Below are positions 1 to 13,700 of a stretch of DNA of 64,000 bases, piece by piece (within the stretch, counting starts at the first letter, position 1; each line of letters opens with the position of its first letter). Source of the stretch: Ciona savignyi (Eukaryota > Chordata > Ascidiacea > Phlebobranchia > Cionidae). The stretch lies in contig CH001698.1 of NCBI GenBank assembly GCA_000149265.1, positions 335,862 through 399,861 on the forward strand. The letters run 5' to 3'. Position numbers and translations under genes: made by a program. A model generated the notes under the pieces. It had not been told where the DNA came from. It saw only the letters and a program-made list of their open reading frames with translations, and did not search any database.

Positions 1-704
1 ACCAATATCATAATTATCTAGTGGAAATTCCACAACATTTGCTTTTTATAGGTCATATGCAATCAATTTTTCTTTTGAAAAGTACCGATTGAGGTAAAAA
101 TTAACATTTTTACACAGAATAATGGGTTGAGTATTCACCATAACGGTAATTGTCTTCATGCATGAGACCAGTGAAATGTCTTTATATTAATTTTGTTACA
201 TGACAACTAGTTCCAAATACAGAGCTGCCTTGGCCTAATTTCGATTTTCGGTAATTTATAAGCCGCCTGCTAAATCTACATACGCAGTGGTTTAGCTTAA
301 AGCAAGCATAAGATATTTTGGATGCAAAAAATCAAAGATGTAAAACTTGCATTGACGTGTTTATTAAATTTTAAAATACACGATTGGAATTACCTCGCAT
401 ATTTTTCGATATTCAAAACAAAATCATCCATGCGTATAAACGATAGGAAACGAGGAATTAACAAACCCCCTTTAGGTCTGTATTAAGTTGGTGTAATCGT
501 CTGTTTCACACCGATCGAGGCGCCTCAACAATTAAGCGTCGCATTCACACCCATTTGTGTCTAACACAAGTATAAGTAACTGTTAAACTGGTAGGAATAA
601 GAAAATGTTTGCAGTTGCAACTAGCGTGAACGACAAAATGTTTCCCGAATCGTGTTGTTGTGTGGCAGAGTAGTGGACGTCGCCGACTGATATATGCAAC
701 TTAC
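1..704. other. Intergenic or intronic sequence, no gene recognised
   Basis: The stretch is AT-rich with short scattered open frames on both strands and no family I recognise. If the minus-strand signal-peptide exon at 705-765 is real, its downstream exons should lie here or to the left of the window. A possible acceptor near 565 would give only nine more codons before a stop. Confidence 0.4.
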
Positions 705-765
705 CTCTCACAGCCGAAACGAGTGAAGAGCATATTATGATTTTGAATGCTAACCTGGTAAACAT
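705..765 (-). CDS. Possible first exon of a secreted protein (signal peptide)
   Basis: A minus-strand ATG at 765 opens a 20-codon stretch, MFTRLAFKIIICSSLVSAVR, with the basic-hydrophobic-small pattern of a cleavable signal peptide. It stops at a perfect donor (GAGAG then GTAAGT). The frame is also open upstream of this ATG, but the start here gives the natural signal peptide. I could not find convincing downstream exons, so the gene is unidentified and the exon may be spurious. Confidence 0.3.
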
Positions 766-1689
766 GCTTTCCTTTTTTTTATCCGGCTTAGTTTCGAACC
801 CATGATAAAGCGCGTTGCCAAGATCGTTTTTTTTTGTATACAATCTGTTAGATGTATCGGTCGCGTTAACTCTTTGGCCACACGAGCGTACAAACATATG
901 TTGATCGCTCGCCAAAATCACCTAATTTCAATAGCATTGCTTGTTAAAATCAATCAATTTCGTTATATCTAGTAATCTAGGCATTTTACGTTTTATTGGA
1001 AGACTACGTTTGCACACTAAGACAGTGTCTTTATTGACGCCGAAACAAATTGAACTATGACTTTTTTGCCCATACTATTCGAAATTTTTGAAATAGCCGA
1101 CTCACTATTTTTAACGTCAGCAAAACCGCAACTTTCTGCTTGAGTAGTCAAATTCGTAAAACTACCTTATTCGCTTACTTGGGCTTAAAATCTATACGAA
1201 GTCAGATGCGTTGCGTGTAAGCAAGAAGTATATTATATTTTTATGGCTGAATGCAACGAGAGTATTATGGTTCCCAATGCTTATCAAACGTTCCGTGTGG
1301 TAAATTCGGAAAACGGGAAAACCAAAAATAAACTCCCCTCGGTTGGTTTCTTGTTTAGTAGTGCGACATAGTTTACACACGCACATAACCAAGATTCGTT
1401 TGTTACATGCGGACATGGAGCCGTCGTAGTTCCCAGACACCAGAGATAGGCAGGCGTTGTGGGAGGTAAATCAGATGAGATGATGTTATACAAATTTATA
1501 TATATATTTATTTATTTATACATAAAAGTTACCTCAGACACATTGTAATACTAAGAATGTTCTTTTTAAACACAATTTAGCTGATTGGTTACTAATTTAG
1601 GAAAGTGTTTTACAATAGTGTGATATTGCCATATTTTCAGGGAGTAAAACGTATAGCGTATAACTACTTAAAGACTAATTAGTTATAGT
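766..1689. other. Upstream region of the cytokine receptor gene
   Basis: About 0.9 kb between the possible minus-strand exon and the receptor TATA box. Short open frames are present on the minus strand with no recognisable product. It would be the shared upstream region if the two genes are divergent. Confidence 0.4.
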
Positions 1690-1697
1690 TATATAAA
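1690..1697 (+). promoter_or_regulatory. TATA box of the cytokine receptor gene
   Basis: TATATAAA lies 38 bases before the receptor ATG at 1735. Transcription would start only about 10-20 bases before the ATG, giving a very short 5' untranslated leader. Position and consensus fit; the use of the site is inferred. Confidence 0.5.
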
Positions 1698-1734
1698 CAT
1701 TCATTTTTTGAAGTCCGGAGAACCGTTAAACACG

Positions 1735-4700
1735 ATGTCGAAAATTTCTTTTGTATTGTGCTTGCTCTTCGCTTTGGCACTAGGGGAATTCGGTAAGCGA
1801 ATATGAGAAATTTTACAATTAAATTATAGAGCGGCATTAATCACCACCTAAAGTAATATTAATGTGTCACCGTTCAAAGAAAACTGATGAGTGTCAACCA
1901 CATGTTAACCACAAATGTTGGTAAAATGTTGTGACGACATTCTTTTATTTATGCATGTATCTGTTTGGGTGTCCTGATTATACGTAAAGGTACATATTAT
2001 GTACATATATACTTGTTCATAATATATATTGGGGGAGAATATAATAAAATTCAACTAAAGATGGGCATGGCCAAACAACTCTTTTGGTTGCCTTAGATTA
2101 TTTTATTGGTCAGTGTTGCTTTTAGTGTGCAGCAAAAAGTAGTGTGTCGACTGATAAAAAGAGAGAGATTTTTGTTATGGCAAATGTGAAAAAATTCTTT
2201 GTTCGTTTATACTGCGTAAAATTTCCATAGATTCAAAGACAAATAATTAAAGCTATACTGAGAGCTAATTTTGTTTTAATTTTCGTTGTGTTTTTGTCTA
2301 TTTGTGTCAAAGACATAGAAATGGTGTTTAACATTTGTGAATGTGCTTTATACTTTAAGGATTTTGCAGGGTAATTCGTGTTATTTTGGGTACCGGTTGC
2401 TATAAAAGGATAATAATTAATTTTGTCCATTTCCTCGTCAAACACACGTCAAAGAAGCCTCGTAAGCCCAATATTTCCAAATACTCGTCGAATTGAAACT
2501 ACGAGAACTGATTCGCAACTCGATCGATATATGCAAAACACACATTTTTTTCATTACGCAATTTAACTTTTTGTTAAATGATAGTTTTATTTTCTGTAAA
2601 TTTTTTTTAATTTCTGTAAAAGGGAAATTTTGTAAAACTTTAATATTTGTAAGCTGGTGACAACCATTCCTAATGCCCAGCTATGCAGCAAGGAGGACAA
2701 GCCTTATATCCAGTTAATATTCTTTCAGTGTTTACTCCTTAAAAACGGGGGAATTCCCTTATGGTCTAAAAATTTAAAAACGACGCCTGATTTCTTCATA
2801 ATTTAGAGCGATATTAATGTTACTCTCGGGTTTCGCAAAGAAAATTTAGCTGAACATAACAAGAGCGCCACCTATCTTTAGCATATTTCTGGTAAATGCT
2901 GGCAACCCTACTTTAATCAAAGGGCCAAACATAAATATTAGGGAAATTGTTAAATTAATAATGTGGGCGAGATTAGATGTGCGAAAAAAATGCGCTAGCA
3001 CGATAAAGACTAACATTCTGTCATGCGTTAGTCAACTTAATAACGACTATACATTGACCAGCTCCGGGAATAAACATTAGTTTGCGAGTGTTACTATACT
3101 CCCGTATATTCTCAGGAGAGATCATCCCGAATTTTCTTTCGATTGGCCACAACAAAAATTTTACATTGACATGCTCGGGCCCGTTTTCAAACGAAATACA
3201 GGTAGGTTGAAATGCTTTGCTATAATTGTTAATGCATTTTATTTCTCATCGGAAGGAGAAAGATCATCATACAATATAGTATTACACGCACAGTACCAAA
3301 AACACAATATTCAACAATTTGTAAATAAGACTTTGCACGAAAATACACGTCGTATTAAACACGATTTGCATATTAATTTACAACGTGTGGTATCAGTCTG
3401 CATAACTTGATTTTCTTGTAAGAACACGCCCAACCCGCAATCGGCCTTGATAAGCAACAGTTCCAACTATGTCACAGTATTGATCGACAATCTCATTGCA
3501 TTCTTTAGGGTGGCTGGAAGTTCTATTCTTTCAAAGGAAACTTAACATTTGAAATCGACTCATCCAAAATCCTAATCATCGGGAGTTCAATCAATGCTAC
3601 CGTAAGTTTGGTTTATTTTCCAACTTGTACTTACATATACGTAAATTACAAGCACATTCGTCAATTATCGACAAGTTATTAAGTGACCTTTGAACTTACT
3701 ATCTGTTTTTCTTGATAATGTTTTTGTAAACCTTTTCAGCTACACTGGTTAACTATGTGTGGCAGTGTTAATAAATCTTAGACCAATTAGGTATTGTTTT
3801 ATTTTTGTGCTAATTCTTATACAAGCCTACCACTAACATTAATAGTAGCCTATACCATACCCATATAGTATGGTAGTATAATGTTTATTATGTTAGGCTA
3901 TTTGCGTTATCTTAAGAGTAGTCCCTTTTTCTATAGCAGGTTATCTTAAGTATACCTTTACGAAAAAATATTTAGGATCAGTAACAAAACTTACAATCAT
4001 AGTAATGTGTAACCTAAGTCGAATTACTAACCCAAACGTATATGTTTGCGAACTGAAGCAAACCACACGTAAACATTCACACGAGACTTTGGTCATTTTC
4101 CCATATAGGCCTACTTATATTATTTGAACATTTTATTGTCGCCCGTCTCCGTTATGTTTAGTTTCTTAGTTTGCAGAAGTTAGTTTATATACGCTTGAAA
4201 TAAAAACACGTTTACTTGGGTCATCATAAAATTAAAGTTTGATGAAGAAAGATTTTTATGCATAGGTGTATTAATGTCAATCCTTGTTCGGCACTGATTT
4301 TAAATCGAATTGTTATATTCTATGTTTTACAGGTCACATGTCAATTTTTGACAAAAGTTAATGAACTTGTCGGAATAAAGTGCATTAACTCCGCCGACAC
4401 TTGGACTACGGTAAATAAACGTTTTTGCATAGTTAGCGTTTAAATTCTATTCGAATTTAAACATCCCTTTACTTTCAAGAGATACTTTAGTATAAATCTT
4501 TCAAAAATGAGCTTGTACTTGCAGATTTACACCGGATACCCATGCCGACTTCCGTGTGCAATTATTGTGGATAAAATATCATCAAGTGCTGACAGCGAAG
4601 CGATTCTTAACGTGGGCGGTATGTATAATTAGTGCAAAGCGAATTAAGTATGGACACAACCATATATAAACATAGGGGAAGAGTGGGTAAAATGGGCCCT

Positions 4701-7700
4701 TTAATGGCAAATCGGATTTTTTACTGATATAAAGCCCGCTGGACTTAAGTTTTTCATGTGGTGTCACCTAATACCAAAGTCTTCACACATAACATGTTAA
4801 CTTTCTAATAATTTTTGTTAAATATATTTTATCAACAAAGAAAAATATTTTCGTTAGTGGCCCATTTTAGACAAGGGTGTAGTCTAAAATGGGCCCCGGC
4901 CCGTTTTCGACATTAACATTTCGCCAGATAACAGTATCCATATTCGCTTCCCATACAAACAATGTTATTACTTTTCTTTTTATGATGTAGTTTGTTTTTT
5001 TTAATTTAACACTTTGGATTACAGCAATTACTTTTTATTTAATACCCAGTTACTAGTATACTAATGCAATAACACCTTGCTACTTTAGTGGAAGCTTAAC
5101 TATCAATTCATGTTATTAATAGCATTTAGAAAACCCGTTTTGTTTATTGTGAAACACATAATATGACTGTTAGTGCTAAGTCTAGCCCGTTAGTACTGTT
5201 AATGCTAAGTCTAGCCCCGTTAGTTACCAAATGAACACAGGGGGCCCATATTAGACAGGTGCCAACATACGACTTAAAATATCTATAAAAAAAATTAAAA
5301 AAAAGAAGTTTTATTTCTACCAGTAAAAGTAGGTCTAGGCTATATAGTTCTATTTAACTACAGTAAAATTTATTTTAGTATTTGATCTTTTCTATTATAT
5401 ATTAGCAGAAAACAAAAATTGCAAATTTAGATTCAGACCTTCTCAAACCGAAATAGCTACAGAAAACATTGAGTTTGTCGATTTCACGCTCAAACTTCGG
5501 TTTGGAGATTCCATAATTTGATATACTGACACTGGTTTTTGCAGCAAATTTTTATTCTTCAAAATATATTGAAAATTGGAGGGGGCCCATTTTACCCACG
5601 TGGCCCGTTTTACCCACTTTTCCCCTAGTGTATTCCGCCGCACGGCTCGATCTGTTAACGCGTCAGTTTTTAGAGGATGACTAAACAGTATAAGAATTCT
5701 TAAGTATATAAAACACTGCAATGAACAAAAGGCAGTCGAATGATTATCGGTATATGACAACGCCCACTAGATAATCACACAAATTTCATAATCACATACA
5801 CGTCATTTGATAATCCCACATATCTCCTGGTGCCTTATTTATCGGAATCGGTTCATCCAAACCTCAGTTATTAGCGATGAAACATAATTTGTGGGCCCAG
5901 AAATTTAAAACAGCGTGCCGATGTGTTTAGTATACTCATTTTTTGGCAATGTATAATTTTAATCGATATTAGAGATATTTAGTATTAACAATTACTGATC
6001 ATAAAAAATGTGGCAGACTTCTCTTGGCCGACCAGAAAAATCTTCTGATTTAATTAGAGCTCCAATATACCACTGAATAATTTGGAAATATGACTGTGGT
6101 ACCTGAGTGTTTCAAAACTAAACCAGACCTGGGCTAATTGATTGCTGTCAGGAAAATTAAGAAAAGTCAGGCAATAATTACTACCCCACGGCATAGCTTG
6201 GGGGTTTGCGCTAGCTAGTAGGTTATGTCCTTGGAAAAGGCATTTAACGGACATTGCCTGAATTCAGCGGATTAATGGGTTTTACCAAATGAAAGGAACG
6301 TGTGATTCATATGCAATACACTGCAATAGTTCCGGTAACCTGACGGTGGGCGCGAGGTGATCAGCCTACTCGTGTATTTACCCCTTGTTTTTTCATTAAC
6401 GGGAAAAAAACATGAATATCCTATCCTACCATAGACACCATTTGATCTACGGACCTACATACCTTTTCCGGTCCTCTACTTCTTTTTTAAAGAAACTGAC
6501 GTCTTTTAGCCTTTTATACAGCACCGCCACCGGCACCAACTAATCTGCAATGCCTCAGCGACGACACCGTGCATCTTTACTGTAGATGGGATGCAGTTCA
6601 AACGCAAAGAAATGAAGATGAAGATCTAATTTACCAGATGCCGACAACTTACACCATTTACTTTAAACCAACTAACTACTCTTTAGCTGGGTAATAATGT
6701 TTTTAAGTATAGTTGACTCCATCCTTATTTTATACGTCAAATGTATTCGATATACTCTGGAAAACCTCTACGTTAATCACCTTAGGGGAATTCCCTAGAG
6801 GCTCGCGGGAACAAATAATAACGTGTTTTATGAAGTTTAATATGATTAATATAAATATATATATATGAGAGCTTTTTATCTTCAACCGTTTTCCGGTAAA
6901 TTCCCAGAAAACAATAAATTTTACCGTATTGGACGTGTAGGGGAAATTTTGAGTTAAATTACTACAGGGAAATTCCCCAGAAAAAAAAAACAAAACACCG
7001 AGAACAAATTATTTAGGCTGTTTCCATCCCGTACCTCTAATTGCTAGAGTTGATATTAATGTTAAAATTTGGGTAAAGTTAGTGCTAGGGTAAAGATCAG
7101 TGCTTGGGACAGGGTTAGAATTGGTTTCCATAGCGATCAAGCGCTCCAAGCTATTCTGCAGTAAAGACGCTTAGACGCACTCGTCCTAGTGTAGTAGCTA
7201 AATATTCTCACATGTCGCACAACACTTTTAATATCGTTTCTCTAGAATCCACACTAATTCTTGTTAGAAACAGGAAACAGCCTTGTATTTTCACCAAGTC
7301 CTCTGTCATTATGATAACCATTTTTTATTTAAAAAGTGAAACTCTTACTGTTTTTTATTGTATTCTGGATTATAGCTTAAACCTGTTGAAATGATTTTTT
7401 TTCAGTTGTGGCAATGATATCTACTTTGGGTGTTCCACAACGGGTAATAATGATTCGTGGTGCGAAATTCAAAGTGGCCGAATGAACACACGTTCTCATT
7501 GGTCCACGTGCTCTTTTGACGTTAAACTTGTCACTAAGAATGAGTTTGGGGCAACTTTGTTATATTCTTACTACGAAGCCAAAGGTACAATTCTATAGTG
7601 AAGAATGTGTCAAGCTTTATATTTAAGCCACTTACTAGTCCTAAGGCAATTACATTGCTTCAACCTAATGGGTCGCCTAAATATAAAAGTTGGAAGCAAT

Positions 7701-10700
7701 GTTCTTATTAACAAAATTTGGCCTAACAACTAAGCCAAAAAATTGTTTATCTAAGCGTGAGTTAATTGATCATAACAGTTATAAATTCCGTAATGCATAG
7801 ATTGCACAGCACTCAATAGATCTAGTATTGAGTACTAGGTTTTACCCATTTTATAAGTTACATTTTTTCTAACATCTCACAATGTTTTTTTTTTGCTTTA
7901 CAGTAATACCTAAAGCACCAAATGCAGTACTATCTGAATGTCACTATATGGGGGATAAAAACAGCGTTGAAATGGAGGTTACCATTCTGGTTACCAGACC
8001 AGTTCATTTTCTTGTGGAATACCAAGTAAAGTTAATCATAGATTTTTATTCATTTTCTTTTTAACCACTTTTGTGTAGGTAGAAGTTGTCTACACAAATG
8101 ATACTGTTGTGGAAATAGACCATTTGTTGGAGCAACAAAAGGATATTCCGGTAAGCTTCAAGCTGCCTACTTGTATAAATAGAAAGTTAATAATCATCGC
8201 TAAATGATTGAAAAAAAAAACAACTGTCACATGGTTTGTTTGTGTGTCTTTGGCTTATGTACACACTGAAATCATTTTAGCAACTTGATTAATCTTTTTT
8301 TATTTTAGAATTCAGTCTTTTTTGATGAGTGGAAGAAATTTCCTGTAATTGCATTTAAACACCGGAGGGAAACGGAAAATTTGGATTTCTGGAAAAATGC
8401 AGTTGTGTATCAACAATCATATTACCAGGTTAGGAATTAAATAAGGATCAACTAATTTTTTTTTAAATTCGAGTACAATAAGTACCGGTATATGGTTGGT
8501 GTTTGTATAGCCTAACATTGAGTGTTTGAATGCCAACCAAGGAAGATTTTTTACCTTAGTTAAATGAGCAGCTGAACAAGCCTTATATACTGTATGCGCA
8601 CAATTGGTTTTGCACTTTTAGAAACATAAGCCATTCACACCTCGGCGAGCAGTGCTTCACAAGACAGGTATCTCACTGAACCCTGTCAAACTCCCGGTTG
8701 TGATACATAAGCAACATAAGCCTAATTTTTAAGTTATCCACATAAGTGGTTTAGTCACAGGGTGATGAACGACCAGTATAAAGGTTGCATGTTCATGCTA
8801 CATGCTAGTTTTATATGTTCTTCTACACAGCACTTTTTGGGCATAGTTTGGTTTTATGTTGTTTAATACTTGAATTGGGACTTTCCTAAACAATATTGAA
8901 ACAAAGGCACAAATAGAAGTTTCATTTTTATTAATCTATTTATAGGGTGAAAATTTTTATCTTCAAAATGCTCAGCCCAACAAAACAGTGGCAATCCGGG
9001 CTAGATTGGTGGTAAGTTCTTGGGACCAGTCCTACTATGGAGCTTATACCTATAGTAAAGCAATAAGAACGCTTGAGGTTATACCACCAAAGCCACAAGT
9101 ACTCATTCTATGGAGGCATGCCGGTATTTATGTTGACATTCTTTAAATAATTATGGTCTATTTTAAGCACAACTTTTAAATTTGCCAATTTTTATCTGTT
9201 TCTTAGCTTTGATTTAAAATTTGTATTTTGTAAGTACAGTAAACTATATGCAGTACCTATGTATAACTACAAATGTTCTTTCTTGTTTTCTTATTTTGTT
9301 GTTTCTCATAAAATTTATTACAGATAATGATGAAGGATCTATGAAGGAAACGACCAACAACTTTGTAGTTCTCATATTTTCCTTGGTAAGATTTTTATTT
9401 TATTTTGTTTGAATCCAACAAATCAACGGATATAATAACAATTCACTTTTCAGCCATTTCAGATGACTGAAAACCAAGCCGACAGTTTAAACTTATCAGG
9501 CAGTTGCTTTAGGTAAATAAATTTACATGTTTGAATTATCAATAGCTCTAATTATGTATGATTTTTGTGTTTTTTCAAATAACTCTTTTAAACGCAGGTA
9601 TGACTCATTCAATTTTAACACATCCTGTTCAATATCAGCACAATCCACCAATATTATTGGATCATCGGATCAGAGTATTACATCTATTCAAGGCAAATGC
9701 TATTTCGTCATAGATCTAAGCAGTTATCTATTATTACATGAGGGTTTCATCCCACTTTCTAATTTATCAATATATTTAAAAAAATTAAAAACTTTTTAAA
9801 AAATGTACCATTGGAGTAAAGAATACTTGAGTTTTAGATTTTTTCAAAGCGATTGAAATGTAAGATTGCTCTTATTAGAAATAATCTGATTAAATCCACT
9901 CGATCATTGCAATTAAGGTCTAAAAACTTTTTTGTAGCAATATATGTGTTTTGTGCATGTTTTTTTGAAAAATTTAATTTATAATTTTTTTCTAAAAACT
10001 TTGTACGTTTTTTTCTAGATTTCGGATTGACGGCAGACAAATCAAGTGTCAAAATATCAACCTTTGCAAACTCAACTTCTAATATATCATTCAAGTTCAA
10101 AAATTTGGAACGCCCAGGTTCAAAGGTTGGGGTACTTGTATAACTTTATGTTATGTTATGAATGTGGTTGATAAAACAGAAAGGCTGATCATATTAAACA
10201 CACATAAAAAATATTTAATTAATATTCAAAATTAAACAATTTATTATTTGGAATTTAACTGCCACATTTTGTATGAGGCTCTCAATAAGTGGGTAAGGGG
10301 CTTTTAAGATTATAAATAAAATGTGTATGATGTATGAGAAAAAACAGTAGTAAACCACAAAATAGGAAATCTGATTGACACAGGACAAAGCATTTTAAAT
10401 ACAAAAAAAAATTATAACAACAACCATTTTTGACACAAAATATTTATAATTTTATTTTATTAATTTTAACTTTATTTTCAGTTTAACTTGGATGGTATTA
10501 AAGTTGTTGTGTTTTACTGGAAATTCGGAATCAGTGATGGAAACTTTGAGAATTTTGAAAAGTTTGTCAATGTTAAAGAGACTTTAAGGTAAAAAGGAAT
10601 ATTATTTTTTTTGCCACCAGAGATAACATAAATTGATATAGAATAAATATCATGCTGTGAAAAAAGAAACTTACATGTTGCATTCATTTAGATAATTAAG

Positions 10701-13700
10701 GTGTTTGTAACATTCAGTGCTGTGATTCATTTAATATTAAGAAAATCATAAAACAGTAAAATGTCTCTGGTGGAGCCTATTTTTACTAGAATAATTTAAA
10801 TATAGAGTTAGTTGCCAAGTGTTCTCCTTTATATAATATTTTTACTTCCCCTCATTTGTTTTAATTTTTAAATTGTGTTGTATGTGCATGTGTACATGTT
10901 AATTGTACCAGGTAATAACTTCCTCAAAAATTCTATTTGGTCACCCCATACTGATAAAACAATATTCATACATAATTTTATTTGATGTTATTTAACGATA
11001 CTAATATCAGCCATACCATTTACAGACAGACTGAAAATTCCAAGCATTTAGTTGTTAGTTTGAATAAAAGACAGCCAAATAAAATGGAAACAATGTTATT
11101 TTCACGGTAAGTTATTTTAAATTTACATAAAAGAAAAATTTATGTAAATTAAAAAAAATTATGTGAATATAAAAATCTACAGGTTTGTAATTAAATGATT
11201 ATGTTAAAGCTGTTAACATCTATATAATTAATTATCTTCAGTCAAAAAGCCTAGTTACCGCGTTTAATTTTTAAAGTCAAGTGCTTTACCTTTTTTGCTT
11301 AATAGTTTCATTATTTGCAGTGATAATGAAGGAGTGATGTTAAAAAAGATGAAACACCCAATACATGCTTCTGCATGTCACCTGCTAAGGTACAATTTTA
11401 AAATTTTCTTTAAAGTTAATTTTTTTTTAATTTTTCTAAAACAAGTTGAACCATTATGTTTTAAATCAACTTTGGCTATCTCAAGAAATTTGGATGTATA
11501 CATTGATTTTTACTTAAAGATTTAATAGTTTTGTTTAAAAAGCCTTGTGGCACTGAAGTCTGTTAACAAAGCCTGGTTTGTTATCTAGGATCCTAACATT
11601 TCAATAAGGTTAGGGAGTTACTTTGGCCCTATTTCCTGTACGTCATTCATCTCTATCTTATGAAAACTTCTTTCACAACCCATTAATTTCCCTTTTTATG
11701 GTGTTATTCTTGTCAAGCCAATATTTCGAGTTCAAGCACTCTTTTCCGTGGTCTAGACTTGTTATCGATGCCTTTTACTAGTCACGTCGCATGTTGATAA
11801 ACTTTAATAAAAACCGATAACTGCATCCGAAGTTTCAGGTGCAATAACCTTTCCTCCCGGTTACTCAGCTGACCACTATTTTGCAGGAGGGATGCATTAA
11901 ACATGAAATGCAGCTTTTCGCACTCAGCTGTGTCAAGTCAACTTTATAAATTTGGATTGAGTTTGCTTTATAAATCGGCCCAAGGACCCACCAGTGTTAT
12001 CAGTGGTGGAGTTTATTTTACAACCAAAGGTAGATAACGATTGTAGCTTGTACCAATTTAAAGAATTAACCACATGATCTCAAACTTCTAGGAGTACCTT
12101 AACATATGATTTTTAATCAAATACTAACTATTCATTTTAATATGGTGTAAAGCTTCAACTTTTCTATTATTACAAAGTTTTGTTTTGTTCATTCATTATT
12201 TATTTTAACAAAAATACATCTACAAAGTACTAATCCAATCAAAGTGTTTGTTTATGCAAAAATGCTTTTGTTACTATAAATTTTTTTGTCTTTGAACTTT
12301 TTAACTTCCAAAAATAGTTTACCATTGTATTAACCCAACAGCACCCGCTGGCGCTCCAGACATGCTTGATCACACAATGTTCTCCTCAACTGAATTCTCT
12401 GTTTCTTGGAGACCAGTCAAATTGGTAGATTTGAATGGACCAATCACGAAATACCAAGTTTACCTGTTCAGCAGTATAACTTGTGGAAATTTACTACAAA
12501 GAAAAACATTACCTTGTTCTGGTAAGAATGTTTTGCTTGTTTGAGGGAATAGGTCTGTAAGTTGTTCTAAGGTAGACTGTTCGACAGACGGTTTTGTAAA
12601 ATCATCCTCGTTGCCAGTTGCTAGGGTCCTTGGTAGGCACTTAAATGAATTTACCTGTTGGTTTTTCATTGCCAATATATTACACAACAATATTTATGCT
12701 ATACTACTGTTTACATAATATTAATTATTAGGCACATAGGATTATATAAATTACCTCCGGTTACATAAGCATTTGCAGTGATTTAATTAAGATAAAGCCA
12801 TTTGTACAGTTTTTTCCCACCCATCATACTTGTGGTTTAAGCAAAGTGCTGTGTTTAGTTGTGGGATAGGATACCCATTATTATCCGCATAAATAAGACA
12901 ACATCATCAATAACATTTAGCTCAGAATACCAATGGTATTGTGGTCTTCTTGGGATGGATCCTGGAATCTTTTTTAGTTTAGTTAATTTAATATTTGCTC
13001 TTAAAAAAATAATAATCAGCATATACTTAAAATTGAAGATAAAGCAAGTGAGAAAAATCAAGTGAGCGTTCATCGTTTAAAGAATCGTCTTGGAAACAGA
13101 AGAACTAAACAGTTTATGAAAAATGGATCTGGCTGTAAAAACTAAACAAACTTTGTTTACAGAATTTTTTCTTTGCAGAATCCTGCCGTTATCCGATTAA
13201 AATAGTTTCAATCAATGCTAGTAACACTGAATTAAAAACACAAATGGACAACTATGTTTCTGACACAGGTAAAAACAATTTTGCAGTTTAGAGTGGAGTT
13301 AACATAATGGTCTGTATCACATCATTATACAACAAGAGTTGGATTGAAATAAAGTTTGTTTACTCTTGTGAATGATTCTGGCATACTTAGACAACTAGAC
13401 AATTCTAGTTCATTTTAGACTTATTAAGACTAATTAAAGCCAAATGTCAGTTATTAAATTCTAATTTAATTTGTGAAATGTATCTATGCTTTAGTTTTAA
13501 TTCTAATCTTATTTTCGGTTTTCCTGAAAATGGTACTTTGTCTAATGGAGTTTTTCAGCGAGTTATAATACCCCTTATACAGGGAAAAGCAATGCATGCA
13601 AACTGTATAGTGGGAATTTGCCATTCTTATTCTGATAAGAATAACCTATGATTTGATATAAACTAAACTTGAAATTTATTATTTTTCATTCCAATTCGGA

